Assembly: GCA_044229535.1 (NCBI GenBank)
Contig: JBGASU010000001.1
Location: 248,001-312,000, forward strand
Source: CAZLFQ01 sp044229535
GTDB lineage: Bacteria > Pseudomonadota > Alphaproteobacteria > Rickettsiales > Midichloriaceae
Direction: 5' to 3'
Length of the DNA stretch: 64,000 nucleotides
Shown here: positions 36,714-46,070 of the stretch, one piece after another
Layout of the letters: every line of letters begins with the position of its first letter
How positions within the stretch are numbered: the first letter of the stretch is position 1
The notes under the pieces: model-generated
What the model saw: the letters and a program-made list of their open reading frames with translations, nothing else
The model's database searches: none
What the model was told of the DNA's origin: nothing
Position numbers and translations under genes: made by a program

Positions 36714-37532
36714 CTATGAAACCAAATTAGTTTTTAATAATAACTGCATTTTGTTTTCCCATTCCTTATTATTATTCATAGCTTTTAATAAATAATTTAG
36801 CATAAATATTAAAGTGTTTAGATCGGAATTTTTATTCGCTGTATAGCTGATTTTATGAGTGATTTTTGGCTTTATTCTTAATTTTATATCCCAAATTCGC
36901 ATATGATGTGCACATAAGTTTCTTATATACGTCAATGAATGTAACCAAGATGTAAGAAATAACTCATCTAGTTGAAAATATTTAGCTATTTTTTTTCTTT
37001 CAGAGCGTTTAAGACTTTGAAATAGTTTAGAAACATTTCCCATTGTTAGTGATTCTATTATAATCCAGCAAGGAGGTAATTGTGGGGCGCTATACTTTTT
37101 ATAGAAATGATTGACTGAAGCTGTACGTTTTTTTTCTGGAATATTAATTATATTAGTTTTAATTGTATTGATGAAAGAATCAAAATCTTCAGATCTTGAG
37201 TAAAGCTCTTTATTTTCAAACCAATTAGAACCATATTCATTACTAAGAGTAACAGTTAAAACAGATTTTACTCCTACCTCTATACTTTCAATTGCTTCAA
37301 TGAATAACATTCTGATATTTTTATCAAAGTTATAAATATCGATAATCTGTTCGAAATTTATATTGTATTGATCTGTATCAATTGAATAATTTTTAAAATA
37401 GCCTGACAGCCTATAGTATCCAATATATGTCAGATGTGTTTTTGCGTCTTCTATACTTGATATAACAACCCCTCTTCGTTTTAAAAGGGCTATTTGCTCA
37501 TCAATTGAAAGTGGCGGTTTATTATAATGCAT
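36714..37532 (-). CDS. Abi-family (AbiD/AbiF, Abi_2) HEPN protein
   Basis: The 272-residue protein matches the Abi_2 family: it opens HYNKPPLSIDEQIALLKRRG and has a late RNLCAHHMRIW segment, the R-N-x3-H motif of HEPN ribonucleases. Such proteins abort phage infection or act as toxins by cutting RNA; whether this one is active is not known. The start at 37532 is chosen over ATG 37592 because the extra 20 codons would run through a terminator-like hairpin with a T run, and because family members start near this point. It is wedged between msbA and ccmA. Confidence 0.82.
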   Translation of the reverse strand: MHYNKPPLSIDEQIALLKRRGVVISSIEDAKTHLTYIGYYRLSGYFKNYSIDTDQYNINFEQIIDIYNFDKNIRMLFIEAIESIEVGVKSVLTVTLSNEYGSNWFENKELYSRSEDFDSFINTIKTNIINIPEKKRTASVNHFYKKYSAPQLPPCWIIIESLTMGNVSKLFQSLKRSERKKIAKYFQLDELFLTSWLHSLTYIRNLCAHHMRIWDIKLRIKPKITHKISYTANKNSDLNTLIFMLNYLLKAMNNNKEWENKMQLLLKTNLVS

Positions 37533-37542
37533 TGTTACGGCC

Positions 37543-37587
37543 AAAAAAAGACCCGCCTGGTGCGCATTGTTAAGAGGCGTTACGGGT
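37543..37587 (-). terminator. Probable rho-independent terminator after msbA
   Basis: On the minus strand a GGGT..AGGC/GCCT..CCC stem with a five-base bulge is followed by seven T residues. It lies 50 bp after the msbA stop codon and just before the preferred start of the Abi gene, so the Abi gene would need its own promoter or read-through. Confidence 0.5.
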
Positions 37588-37636
37588 TCCATTACAATAA
37601 GTATAGCAGAATCTTATATAGCTATCAATAGTTAAA

Positions 37637-39421
37637 TCAGCCCACCTTCTTGTCATCCTTGTATTTTCTATATAATTTTGCATAATCGCCACCTTTATCA
37701 AGCAACTCTTTATGTGTTCCGTATTCTTTAATCACACCGTTTGAAACAACGTAAATCAAATCTGCAGATTCAATAGTAGATAACCTATGCGCTATCACTA
37801 TAGTTGTTCTACCTTTTTTCAGATATTCTAAAGCCATCTGTACTTGTTTTTCAGATATGGTATCTAAAGCTGATGTTGCTTCATCTAGGAGTAGGATAGG
37901 GGCGTTTTTTAGAATGGCACGTGCAATAGCAATTCTCTGTCTTTGGCCACCAGAAAGCTTATGGCCGTGTTGTCCTATTTGAGTATCGTATCCTTCTGGA
38001 AGGTTGCTAATGAAATCATGTGCCGCTGCCGCAAGTGCTGCATCCATTATTTCCTCATCTGTAGCATTCAATCTTCCGTAGCGAATATTTTCTCTAACTG
38101 TATCATCAAATAAAGCAACTTCTTGACTTACTAAAGCCATTGATTCACGTAATGAACGTATCCTAATATTTTTGATATTTTTACCGTCTATGGTAATGTC
38201 GCCATAATCGGCATCGTATAACCTTTGAAGTAGATTAAATATTGTGGATTTGCCTCCTCCAGAACTACCAACAAGAGCTATGGTTTTGCCTTGTGGGATT
38301 ATAAGATTTACGCCATCCAGAATCTTTTTGCCAGACTTGTAAGAAAAGAATACGTTAGAGAATTTAACGTTATAAGTTTTAAAATTCACAAGTGGCATGT
38401 TTGGATTGTCAATAATCATCGGTTGCTCATCGAGCATTTGGAATAATCTTTTTGAAGCCGCGAGTCCTTCTTGTAGAGATGTGTTTAGGTTAGATATCTT
38501 TTTCAGAGGTTGATAAGACATTAATAATGCTGCTATGAAAGAAAAGAAAGCACCTGGGGTGGTTATGCCATGTAAAACTTGATAACCGCCATATAGAATT
38601 ATAAGTGCTACGGCGACTCCACCCAATGCTTCCATTATTGGTGATGAAGCAGATTCAACGTATGCTGCTTTTTTATAGAGATTTAAAAAACGGTCTATAA
38701 TTCTTCCGGCTCTTGAGATTTCATAATCTTCTCGACAATATGATTTAATGATACGAGTGTTTTGAAATGTTTCATCCAGTCTTACTGTGAACCCAGAAAG
38801 TTCTTCCTGCATATTACGGGATATTTTTCTCATCCTTCTGCCCAACTTAAAGATTGGATAGAAAGCTAGGGGAAAGACAATTAAGGCTATCATAGCAAGC
38901 TGAGGGCTTTGATAAAACATAAGAGCAATCAGCCCAAATGCAGTACAAAATTCAATAGCAATCCCAGTCATGACATCAGAAACAGTTCTACGCATCGCGT
39001 TGATATCGTTGGTAAATCTAGAGATGAGATTACCAGATGGGTAATCATTTAAAAACCGCATATCAGCATAGATTAGATGTGTATAAAGCCTGAGTTGAAT
39101 ATCAGTTAAAATCTTTTGTCCTATCATTTTCATAGTAGAAGACTGATAAAAACTCGCTGCGCCTTTTACCAAAGCGTTTATTAAAACCGCTGCTGGTATT
39201 AAGTATAACATTGTTGAGTTTTTATTTAAGAATATCTCATCCAATACAGGTTTAAGCATCCATGCATTAAGTGCTGTAGTTAATGAGACAACCAGCATAC
39301 AAGAAAAGGCTATTAATAGCCCTTTACTTTGTGATTTTACATACTCTGAAAATATTCTAGTAAGCAAATAAAAACCGCTGTCATATTTGCTACTTGCATT
39401 AAAATTTCTAACTGCTTCCAA
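37637..39421 (-). CDS. msbA: Lipid A/multidrug ABC exporter, MsbA type
   Basis: The 594-residue half-transporter has six N-terminal membrane helices (about residues 35-325) and a C-terminal ATPase domain with Walker A GSSGGGKST, signature LSGGQRQRIAIARA and Walker B ILLLDEATSALD. It probably flips lipid A core to the periplasmic face for the Lpt machinery (lptG is at 23 kb). The start codon is TTG at 39421, preceded by AAAGGAT at good spacing; no ATG is available before residue 42. It lies 18 bp after the RNase E gene on the same strand. Confidence 0.88.
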   Translation of the reverse strand: MEAVRNFNASSKYDSGFYLLTRIFSEYVKSQSKGLLIAFSCMLVVSLTTALNAWMLKPVLDEIFLNKNSTMLYLIPAAVLINALVKGAASFYQSSTMKMIGQKILTDIQLRLYTHLIYADMRFLNDYPSGNLISRFTNDINAMRRTVSDVMTGIAIEFCTAFGLIALMFYQSPQLAMIALIVFPLAFYPIFKLGRRMRKISRNMQEELSGFTVRLDETFQNTRIIKSYCREDYEISRAGRIIDRFLNLYKKAAYVESASSPIMEALGGVAVALIILYGGYQVLHGITTPGAFFSFIAALLMSYQPLKKISNLNTSLQEGLAASKRLFQMLDEQPMIIDNPNMPLVNFKTYNVKFSNVFFSYKSGKKILDGVNLIIPQGKTIALVGSSGGGKSTIFNLLQRLYDADYGDITIDGKNIKNIRIRSLRESMALVSQEVALFDDTVRENIRYGRLNATDEEIMDAALAAAAHDFISNLPEGYDTQIGQHGHKLSGGQRQRIAIARAILKNAPILLLDEATSALDTISEKQVQMALEYLKKGRTTIVIAHRLSTIESADLIYVVSNGVIKEYGTHKELLDKGGDYAKLYRKYKDDKKVG

Positions 39422-39439
39422 ATGAATATCCTTTTATTA

Positions 39440-41671
39440 TTAATCTACTATCTTTTTCCAGATCTCCTTTAGCAAAGATTGGTTTTTTTCACGTCTAACT
39501 GCCATTTCGGCTTCGAATTTATCTTCATTGATAGATTCATCACTCATGCCAGATGTATTTTTCTTAACATCATTTCCCTCAGGACGTTGTCTGAAATCTT
39601 GGCGATGTCCACCGCCGTGATTTCTATGGCCTTTATTGTCTCTGCCAGATTTATTAAATCTACGTTTGCCTCTGAATCTATCGCCTTTTGGAGACTCTTT
39701 AGCGATATTTTCTAAAATATCACTAGCAGCTGGTGCAGATGTGTCTGCATTCATTAATTCAGGTGGTTGAGTTTCATCGGTAATATCAGGCGTAGACTGT
39801 TTAGAAGATTCGATATGACTATCTTCTCTATCATGACGTCTGTTATGTTTTTTAAATCTATTACGTCTGTTCCTATTTCTTGGGTTTCTATCATTACGCT
39901 CATTGTTAGGACGAGCTATCTCTTCTTCAGCTTCTTGTCCAGTATCTTCAACTTCATCATGCTCAATGTGAATGTTAGATAAAGCTTTTTGCTGTTTAAC
40001 GTTTGGTTTATTATTGATTTTTTTAAGCTCAATGAAAAAGCCATCTCCACCAGCAGATTCATCTGTATAAAGAACTACTTTACCGTCGAGGCGGCGTTCT
40101 AGATCTGCTATTTCTTGTCTTTTATTATTTAGCATGTAGTGGACGAGTTGCGAGCTTCCTGAGACATGAATTTCGCTAGCGTTCCCTGCTGTAGCTTCGC
40201 TTTCAACAGCTCTTAATACCGAAATAGATGTCGCTTCCAGAGGTCTTATTCTGCCTTTTCCGTTACAGTGCTGACATAGTTCTGTATTAGCTTCTAAGAA
40301 GCTTTGACGCAGTCTTTGGCGAGACATTTCTAATAAGCCAAAAGTACTAATTCTTCCTACTTGTATTTTTGCTCTATCTTGATCTAAAGCTTGTTTGAAA
40401 ACACGCTCAATAGTTTTGCGGTTTTTCATTTCTTCCATATCTATGAAATCGATTACAATCAAGCCTGAAAGATCTCTTAATTTCAGCTGTCTTGCTATTT
40501 CATTAGCAGCTTCCATGTTGGTTTTTAAGGCTGTGCTTTCAATATTTCTTTCAGATGTAGATTTACCAGAGTTTACATCGATAGCGACCAAGGCCTCTGT
40601 ATGGTTTATTACAATGTAGCCACCAGATTTAAGCGAGACTTGGCTGTTATACAAAGATACTAATTGTGCATCTATTTTGAATTTGGAAAATAGCGAAATA
40701 TTCCCTTTGTAGTTTTTGATTTTATTTACATGCTTTGGAAGCAAGAGTTTCATAAACTCTTTGGCATCTTCGAATGCTTTGTCTCCTTCGATTTGAATCT
40801 CTTCTATATCTAAATCATATAGATCGCGGATTGATTTTCTAATCACGTCACCTTCTTCATGAATAAAAGCAGGGGCGTTTGATTTTAAAGTATGTTCTCT
40901 AATGTTATCCCAAAGTTTTTGTAGATAAGAAAAATCGCGTTTGATTTCTGTTTTTGTTTTGTAAGAACCAGCTGTTCTAATTATAATAGCGCCTTGCCCA
41001 CCTAATTGCTCGGTAAATTCGTGAGCTATGTCTTTTAGTCTGTTTCTATCTTCATGATCTTCTATTTTTCTAGATACGCCACCGCCTTTTGTTGCATTAG
41101 GCATGTATACACAATACCTGCCAGCCAAGGAAATATAACTTGTGATAGAAGCACCTTTTGTCCCTCTTTCTTCTTTTTCAACTTGTACAAGGATAACTTG
41201 GTCTTTTTTTATTACTTCTTGGATTTTGAATCTTTTGTAGAACTGAATATCATCTTCATGATCGTCATCGTAATTTTTCGATACTGGCTCAGGCATTATG
41301 ATTTCGTTTAATATCTCAGAGTCTTCAGCTGATAAGTCTAGTGGTGCTGGTTTTTCTTCGGAGTGTCTTGATTTCTTCTTCCTAGCATTAGACAGCTCTT
41401 CCATCAGACTTTCTTTTTCAGCTTTTGGTATTTGATAATAATCAGGGTGAATCTCAGAAAACGGTAAGAACCCTTGCTTTTGAGCGCCGTAATCAACAAA
41501 TGCAGCTTGTAGAGACGGTTCTACCCTAGTTACTTTTGCTAAATATATATTACCTTTAATTGACTTTTTTGCGTTCTGATATTCAAACTCTTCTATTTCT
41601 GAACCATTACTAACTACAACTCTTATTTCTTCTGCGTGCGCAGCATCGATTAACATGCGTCTTGTTGACAT
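39440..41671 (-). CDS. rne: Ribonuclease E/G family endoribonuclease
   Basis: The 743-residue protein has an S1 domain near residues 38-90 (interrupted by an acidic insertion at about 95-150 that is usual in alphaproteobacteria), the catalytic DVNSG aspartate near residue 360 and a second one in GLIVIDFIDME, and the zinc-link CQHCNGKG near residue 463. From about 560 the protein is Asn/Arg/Asp-rich and unstructured, as in RNase E scaffolds that bind RNA and other enzymes. It initiates mRNA decay and processes rRNA and tRNA. A 175-base structured leader precedes it. Confidence 0.93.
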   Translation of the reverse strand: MSTRRMLIDAAHAEEIRVVVSNGSEIEEFEYQNAKKSIKGNIYLAKVTRVEPSLQAAFVDYGAQKQGFLPFSEIHPDYYQIPKAEKESLMEELSNARKKKSRHSEEKPAPLDLSAEDSEILNEIIMPEPVSKNYDDDHEDDIQFYKRFKIQEVIKKDQVILVQVEKEERGTKGASITSYISLAGRYCVYMPNATKGGGVSRKIEDHEDRNRLKDIAHEFTEQLGGQGAIIIRTAGSYKTKTEIKRDFSYLQKLWDNIREHTLKSNAPAFIHEEGDVIRKSIRDLYDLDIEEIQIEGDKAFEDAKEFMKLLLPKHVNKIKNYKGNISLFSKFKIDAQLVSLYNSQVSLKSGGYIVINHTEALVAIDVNSGKSTSERNIESTALKTNMEAANEIARQLKLRDLSGLIVIDFIDMEEMKNRKTIERVFKQALDQDRAKIQVGRISTFGLLEMSRQRLRQSFLEANTELCQHCNGKGRIRPLEATSISVLRAVESEATAGNASEIHVSGSSQLVHYMLNNKRQEIADLERRLDGKVVLYTDESAGGDGFFIELKKINNKPNVKQQKALSNIHIEHDEVEDTGQEAEEEIARPNNERNDRNPRNRNRRNRFKKHNRRHDREDSHIESSKQSTPDITDETQPPELMNADTSAPAASDILENIAKESPKGDRFRGKRRFNKSGRDNKGHRNHGGGHRQDFRQRPEGNDVKKNTSGMSDESINEDKFEAEMAVRREKNQSLLKEIWKKIVD

Positions 41672-41846
41672 CTTTAAAATTCCTGTATTTTGATTTAACT
41701 TTTAATTTAGAAAACATTTTAAATTTCACTGGTTTTCTTTCTAATTTCAACGCACCAACTGTCCCATTTTGTTTTGTGTAGTGGTGCTATTAATTTCTGC
41801 GTAAATGGCCTTATTTTTCAATAAACTCAGGCCTATTCCATTGCTT
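41672..41846 (-). promoter_or_regulatory. Structured 5' leader of RNase E
   Basis: If transcription begins near 41846, the leader is about 175 bases. On the minus strand it can form GCACCA...TGGTGC (41751-41787 region) and a GGCC..TTATT-GAAA-AATAA..GGCC hairpin (41806-41834 region). Long, hairpin-bearing rne leaders mediate feedback control in enterobacteria; a similar role here is inference. Confidence 0.45.
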
Positions 41847-41852
41847 GTAAGC

Positions 41853-41881
41853 ATTAAACATCATTCAGCTCTACATGTCAA
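41853..41881 (-). promoter_or_regulatory. Strong sigma70 promoter of RNase E
   Basis: Read on the minus strand: -35 TTGACA (41881-41876), 17-bp spacer, -10 TTTAAT (41858-41853). The rest of the 334-bp gap to secF (41882-42005) holds no recognisable gene. Confidence 0.65.
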
Positions 41882-42005
41882 ATGATTTGAGATGTTTTTT
41901 TAGCCTATGTACTTTCTGCGGCGCAGCAAATAATATTGTTTGCATTTATTCCGAAAGATCATATATTGGCAGGATTGTATATAATATGTAAAATAGCTTA
42001 GGGAC

Positions 42006-42929
42006 ATGAAATTTCCGATAGTTTTGATACCGCATCAGACGAATATAAACTTCATAGGAATGAAGTGGATAGCATTCATCTTTAGCATATTTGTGACCAT
42101 CGCTTCTATCGTAGGAGTATTTACGCATGGACTAAATTTAGGGATCGATTTTACAGGTGGTATTATAATTGAGGCTAGAACAAACCAGAAGTATGAAATA
42201 TCTGAGGTTAGGGATCTTTTAGTGGATGCTGGTTATCATGGTGCGAATATACAAAATTTTGGTAGTGAGAGCGATATTTTAATTAGATTGCAGCCGAAGC
42301 AAACTGACGATCAGGTGAAGGAAGTTACTGAATTAAAAGAGATTATAAGCGCATTTTTTAACAAGGACATAGAATTTAGAAGAGTTGATTACGTTGGGCC
42401 CAAAGTTGGTAAGGAGTTAGTAGAGAAAGGTTTAATGGCCTTGTTCCTATCATTAATCGGCATGATGGCGTATATCGCGGTACGTTTTAACTGGCAGTAT
42501 GGTGTTGGCGTGGTTATTGCTTTATTCCATGATGCTATTGCAACTGTAGGATTTTACGTGGTTTCACAATATGAATTTGATTTGTACTCGATAGCTGCAA
42601 TTTTGACAATTGTCGGGTATTCGATTAACGATACGGTAGTTATTTATGACCGTATTAGAGAGAATTTACGCAAGTACAAGGCGCCAGATATGGCTGAAAT
42701 AATCAACCTTAGCGTAAATGAGACACTGTCTAGAACAATAATGACTGTATCAACCACGCTCTTGGTATGCTTAGCTCTTGTTCTGTTCGGTGGTGGAGTC
42801 ATTAAAGGCTTCAGCATGGCATTACTATTTGGAATTGCATTTGGTACATATTCTTCTGTGTACATAGCGGCTCCAATTTTGATGCACACAGGCTTTAAGG
42901 GGAATGAGACCCAACCTCAAAAAGCATAA
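42006..42929 (+). CDS. secF: Protein translocase subunit SecF
   Basis: The 307-residue protein has the SecF pattern: one N-terminal helix, a periplasmic domain opened by HGLNLGIDFTGG (near residue 40), then five helices including the VGYSINDTVVIYDRIREN motif of the SecD/SecF export family (near residue 205). With SecD and YajC it uses the proton gradient to help proteins leave the Sec channel. Normally secD lies directly upstream; here the gene starts a transcription unit on its own. TTAGGGAC serves as its ribosome-binding site. Confidence 0.93.
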   Translation: MKFPIVLIPHQTNINFIGMKWIAFIFSIFVTIASIVGVFTHGLNLGIDFTGGIIIEARTNQKYEISEVRDLLVDAGYHGANIQNFGSESDILIRLQPKQTDDQVKEVTELKEIISAFFNKDIEFRRVDYVGPKVGKELVEKGLMALFLSLIGMMAYIAVRFNWQYGVGVVIALFHDAIATVGFYVVSQYEFDLYSIAAILTIVGYSINDTVVIYDRIRENLRKYKAPDMAEIINLSVNETLSRTIMTVSTTLLVCLALVLFGGGVIKGFSMALLFGIAFGTYSSVYIAAPILMHTGFKGNETQPQKA

Positions 42930-42967
42930 ACCAACTTAATATTAAACCTAATTTAAAGGTAAACTAA

Positions 42968-44449
42968 ATGAGCTTTAAAAAATATTTTAAATGCAAATCT
43001 ATTGATGGGTTAGTTAATGAGACTAAGAAATCACATGATTTAGCAAGAACACTTTCGGCATTTCAACTTGTCCTTCTAGGGATAGGAGCAATTATCGGCG
43101 CAGGAATTTTTGTATTCACAGGTTCCGCTGCTGGTCAGCATGCTGGTCCTGCTATTACTCTTTCTTTTGTACTGGCTGGTCTCGCCTGTGCATGTGCAGC
43201 ACTATGCTATGCAGAGCTTGCATCCATGATTCCCGTAGCAGGTAGTTCATATACCTATTCATATGCAACGCTTGGAGAGCTTCCAGCTTGGTTGATTGCA
43301 GGCATGATAACATTAACATATGGTCTAGGTGCTGCTTCAGTGGCTAGCGGTTGGTCTGGTTATTTACAAAGCTTTTTAGCTGACTATGGTATTTATATAC
43401 CTACAATGTTTTCTAACTATCTTGGCGCACAAGAAATTGATCCGCGCACTGGCGAAATGGTGACAACACTATTTGATTTACCAGCATTAGTAATTGTATT
43501 CCTTCTAGGCTGTATTATCTATAGAGGAGCTGAGACTTCGGCAAAATTTAATGCGATAATCGTTGCTATTAAAATGACTGTAATTCTAGGTTTTATTGTA
43601 CTAGGTGCGTCAAAAGTTAATCCTCAGAACTGGACACCATTCATTCCTGAAAATACTGGTACATTTGGTGAATTCGGTTATTCAGGTATTGTAACTGGAG
43701 CTGCTATTATTTTCTTAGCTTATACAGGTTTTGATGCTGTAGCTACGGCTGCTCAGGAAACAAAAAATCCGAAACGTGATCTTCCAATAGGAATCGTTGG
43801 ATCTTTAGCAATTTGTATAATCGTTTACGTCTTAGTTGCTATGGTGCTAACAGGTCTTGCTCCTTACACAGAGCTAAACGTTGCAGAGCCTATGGCAATA
43901 GCTGTTGATAAAATGGGTATGCCTTGGTTTGCTACGGCTGTTAAGCTTGGTGCGATTGCTGGGTTAACATCGGTAATTCTAGTATTAATGTTCGGAATGG
44001 TTCGTATTTTCTATACAGTAACTCATGATGGTTTATTACCTGAAGGGTTGGCTAAAACTCATAAAAAATATCATACTCCGCATTTGCTAACTATTATTTC
44101 TGGAGTTGTTATTGCTGGGATGGCTAGCGTTACTCCAGTTGATAAATTGGTTAAGTTAGCTAATTTTGGAACATTAATTACATTCTCAATCGTATGTTTT
44201 GGAACTTTGCTTTTAAGATACACAAAGCCAGAGTTAAAAAGAGAATTTAGATGTCCTTTAGTTCCAATTGTGCCATTAGCAGGAATATTAGTTTTCGCAG
44301 TGATTCTATATGGGTTGCCTGCAGAAATATTCTGTTATGCTGGAGTTTGGATTGCGTTTTTGATTGTTGTATACTTCGTATATGGAAGAAATAATAGTCA
44401 CTTATTCCATCCTCATAAAAAAACTGCTATGCAAAAGAAGCATGCATAA
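42968..44449 (+). CDS. APC-family amino acid permease (cationic amino acid transporter-like)
   Basis: The 493-residue protein has 12 predicted membrane helices and the first-helix APC signature GIGAIIGAGIFV (near residues 38-49). Overall layout, including the long first loop and the late FRCPLVPIVPLAG segment, is that of the YfnA/CAT branch that imports basic or neutral amino acids. The exact substrate is unknown. It follows secF by 38 bp with its own ribosome-binding site (AAAGGT) and ends at a perfect terminator. Confidence 0.88.
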   Translation: MSFKKYFKCKSIDGLVNETKKSHDLARTLSAFQLVLLGIGAIIGAGIFVFTGSAAGQHAGPAITLSFVLAGLACACAALCYAELASMIPVAGSSYTYSYATLGELPAWLIAGMITLTYGLGAASVASGWSGYLQSFLADYGIYIPTMFSNYLGAQEIDPRTGEMVTTLFDLPALVIVFLLGCIIYRGAETSAKFNAIIVAIKMTVILGFIVLGASKVNPQNWTPFIPENTGTFGEFGYSGIVTGAAIIFLAYTGFDAVATAAQETKNPKRDLPIGIVGSLAICIIVYVLVAMVLTGLAPYTELNVAEPMAIAVDKMGMPWFATAVKLGAIAGLTSVILVLMFGMVRIFYTVTHDGLLPEGLAKTHKKYHTPHLLTIISGVVIAGMASVTPVDKLVKLANFGTLITFSIVCFGTLLLRYTKPELKREFRCPLVPIVPLAGILVFAVILYGLPAEIFCYAGVWIAFLIVVYFVYGRNNSHLFHPHKKTAMQKKHA

Positions 44450-44451
44450 AT

Positions 44452-44475
44452 AAAAAGCCCCGAAAGGGGCTTTTT
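44452..44475. terminator. Bidirectional rho-independent terminator
   Basis: AAAAAGCCCC-GAAA-GGGGCTTTTT: a perfect 10-bp stem with a stable GAAA tetraloop. It lies between the convergent permease and comF genes. Confidence 0.95.
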
Positions 44476-44481
44476 TAGTGC

Positions 44482-45216
44482 CTAATATGTTCTAGCGATA
44501 GTTAGTATATTAATTCTTTTTGCGCCGTTTCTTCTTAGTACCTTGGCGCATTCAGAAGCTGTAGCTCCAGTTGTTAGCACGTCATCTATAATTAAAATAT
44601 TTTTTCTCCAAATATCATTTTTAAATAATGGATTTAATTTGAAAGTGTTCTTAACATTTTCTTTTCGTTCTTCTTTTGATAGTCCACTTTGACTTATGGA
44701 GTCTTTGCTTTTAATTAATATTTCTGGTTTATAAGGTTTGTCGGATGTTTTAGCGATTTCATTAGCTAGAACTGCTGCTTGATTGTATTTGCGTTTTCTT
44801 AATTTTGATTGATGCATAGGAACTGCAGATACTATGTCAATTTTAGACATTGCTTCCCCATAAGCTTTGATCATCATGTTAGTTATGGTTTTTGTAGCCT
44901 CGGTTTTATCGTAATACTTAAAGTTGTGAATCAAATGTTCGCTTCTATGATCAAATCTCAAAACAGATCGTGCCATGTCATAAGATGGCTTTTCCTCAAT
45001 GCAATATGGACAAATGGAATTTTTTTCCATTTTAATAGGAAATGGGCTACCACAAATACTGCACCTAGGGTCAGAAATAAAAGTTAGACTGTTCCAACAA
45101 GAGAAACAAAATAAATTTGCTTTATCTGTTTTTACTTCGCAAGTAAGGCATTTCGCTGGGAATACAGTATCTATAATGTAATTAAATAGTTGATTTATCT
45201 TCTTGCGAATGTACAC
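44482..45216 (-). CDS. comF: ComF family phosphoribosyltransferase-like protein
   Basis: The 244-residue protein has an N-terminal zinc-finger-like region with four CxxC pairs (CLTC, CFSC, CSIC, CPYC) and a C-terminal PRPP-binding loop NILIIDDVLTTGAT. ComF-like proteins are linked to DNA uptake in competent bacteria, and to other PRPP-dependent roles elsewhere; which applies here is unknown. The start codon is GTG. It is divergent from the methyltransferase-like gene by 25 bp, an arrangement common in alphaproteobacteria. Confidence 0.88.
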   Translation of the reverse strand: MYIRKKINQLFNYIIDTVFPAKCLTCEVKTDKANLFCFSCWNSLTFISDPRCSICGSPFPIKMEKNSICPYCIEEKPSYDMARSVLRFDHRSEHLIHNFKYYDKTEATKTITNMMIKAYGEAMSKIDIVSAVPMHQSKLRKRKYNQAAVLANEIAKTSDKPYKPEILIKSKDSISQSGLSKEERKENVKNTFKLNPLFKNDIWRKNILIIDDVLTTGATASECAKVLRRNGAKRINILTIARTY

Positions 45217-45241
45217 TGATTGCGATTAAGAAATTAGTTTT

Positions 45242-46000
45242 ATGAATCCAAAAATATCAATCTTCGATAGAAAAAGATACAAGTTAAATAGAGAGAGGGC
45301 AGCAAGAGATTTTCACAAATATAGTTTTCTATATGATGAAAGTTCTGAATCAATAAGAGAGCGGGTTTCTGATTTAAGACAAAAGTTTAATGATGCTTTT
45401 GTATATGGTGGATTTAGTGGTGAACTTCCTGATATAGCAAACGTTATTCATGCCGATATAATAGATAAGGGTGATAATCTTGTTTTAGACGAAGAGCATA
45501 TCACAATTGCAAATGAAGGCTTTGATCTTGCAATCTCCAATCTATCACTGCACTTCATAAATGATATTGAAAGAGTTATTGCATCATACAAAGATATTCT
45601 TAGGCCAAGTGGTATTTTTTTAGGAGTATTTCTTGGCGGCAATACTCTTACAGAGTTAAGGCAGTCTATGGCGTCTGTTGATATGAAGTTATTTAACGGG
45701 CTTGGTACTCATATAATCCCTATGATCGATATTAAAGATGCGGGGCGTTTAGTTCAAAAAGCAGGCTTTAAAATGCCAGTAGCAGACACAGAATATGTTC
45801 AAGTTGAATATGATAATTTATCGCAGTTATACCAAGATTTAAAGGGTATGGGGCAGGGGAATTGTTTGATAGAGCAAGGTAGAAAATATATAGGAAAATC
45901 CTATTTTCAAGCCGTAGAAGACGAATACAGAGCTAAGTTCTCTAAAGGTGATAAAATCTTGGCAACATTTGAATTAATAGCCATAATTGGCAAAAAATAA
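45242..46000 (+). CDS. Methyltransferase-like protein of the NDUFAF5/BioC type
   Basis: The 252-residue protein opens FDRKRYKLNRERAAR, the typical start of the alphaproteobacterial relatives of NDUFAF5, and contains the FDLAISNLSLHFINDIE and LRPSGIFLG blocks of class I methyltransferases. The glycine-rich SAM loop is degenerate: where DxGCGxG is expected only VYGGFSGEL is found, and about 15 residues seem shortened. NDUFAF5 hydroxylates an arginine of complex I. Activity here is uncertain; it may be a degenerate or non-catalytic member. The stop lies just before the first CtrA-like box. Confidence 0.75.
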   Translation: MNPKISIFDRKRYKLNRERAARDFHKYSFLYDESSESIRERVSDLRQKFNDAFVYGGFSGELPDIANVIHADIIDKGDNLVLDEEHITIANEGFDLAISNLSLHFINDIERVIASYKDILRPSGIFLGVFLGGNTLTELRQSMASVDMKLFNGLGTHIIPMIDIKDAGRLVQKAGFKMPVADTEYVQVEYDNLSQLYQDLKGMGQGNCLIEQGRKYIGKSYFQAVEDEYRAKFSKGDKILATFELIAIIGKK

Positions 46001-46009
46001 AACTTTTTA

Positions 46010-46024
46010 TTAACTTTTTGTTAA
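46010..46024 (+). promoter_or_regulatory. CtrA-type box 1 (TTAA-N7-TTAA)
   Basis: TTAACTTTTTGTTAA is an exact match to the alphaproteobacterial CtrA consensus TTAA-N7-TTAA. A -10-like CATACT follows 11 bp later (46036-46041), so the box occupies the -35 position, as in CtrA-activated promoters. The start codon of the next gene is 46 bp beyond the box. Confidence 0.6.
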
Positions 46025-46070
46025 TTTTCTTTCGTCATACTCTCGTATAGATATACGTCAGCAGGTATGT

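Noticed and set aside
37532..37592. Longer start for the Abi gene at 37592
   Set aside because: It would translate through a GC-rich hairpin followed by a T run that fits the msbA terminator, and the family usually begins at the KPPLSIDEQ block.
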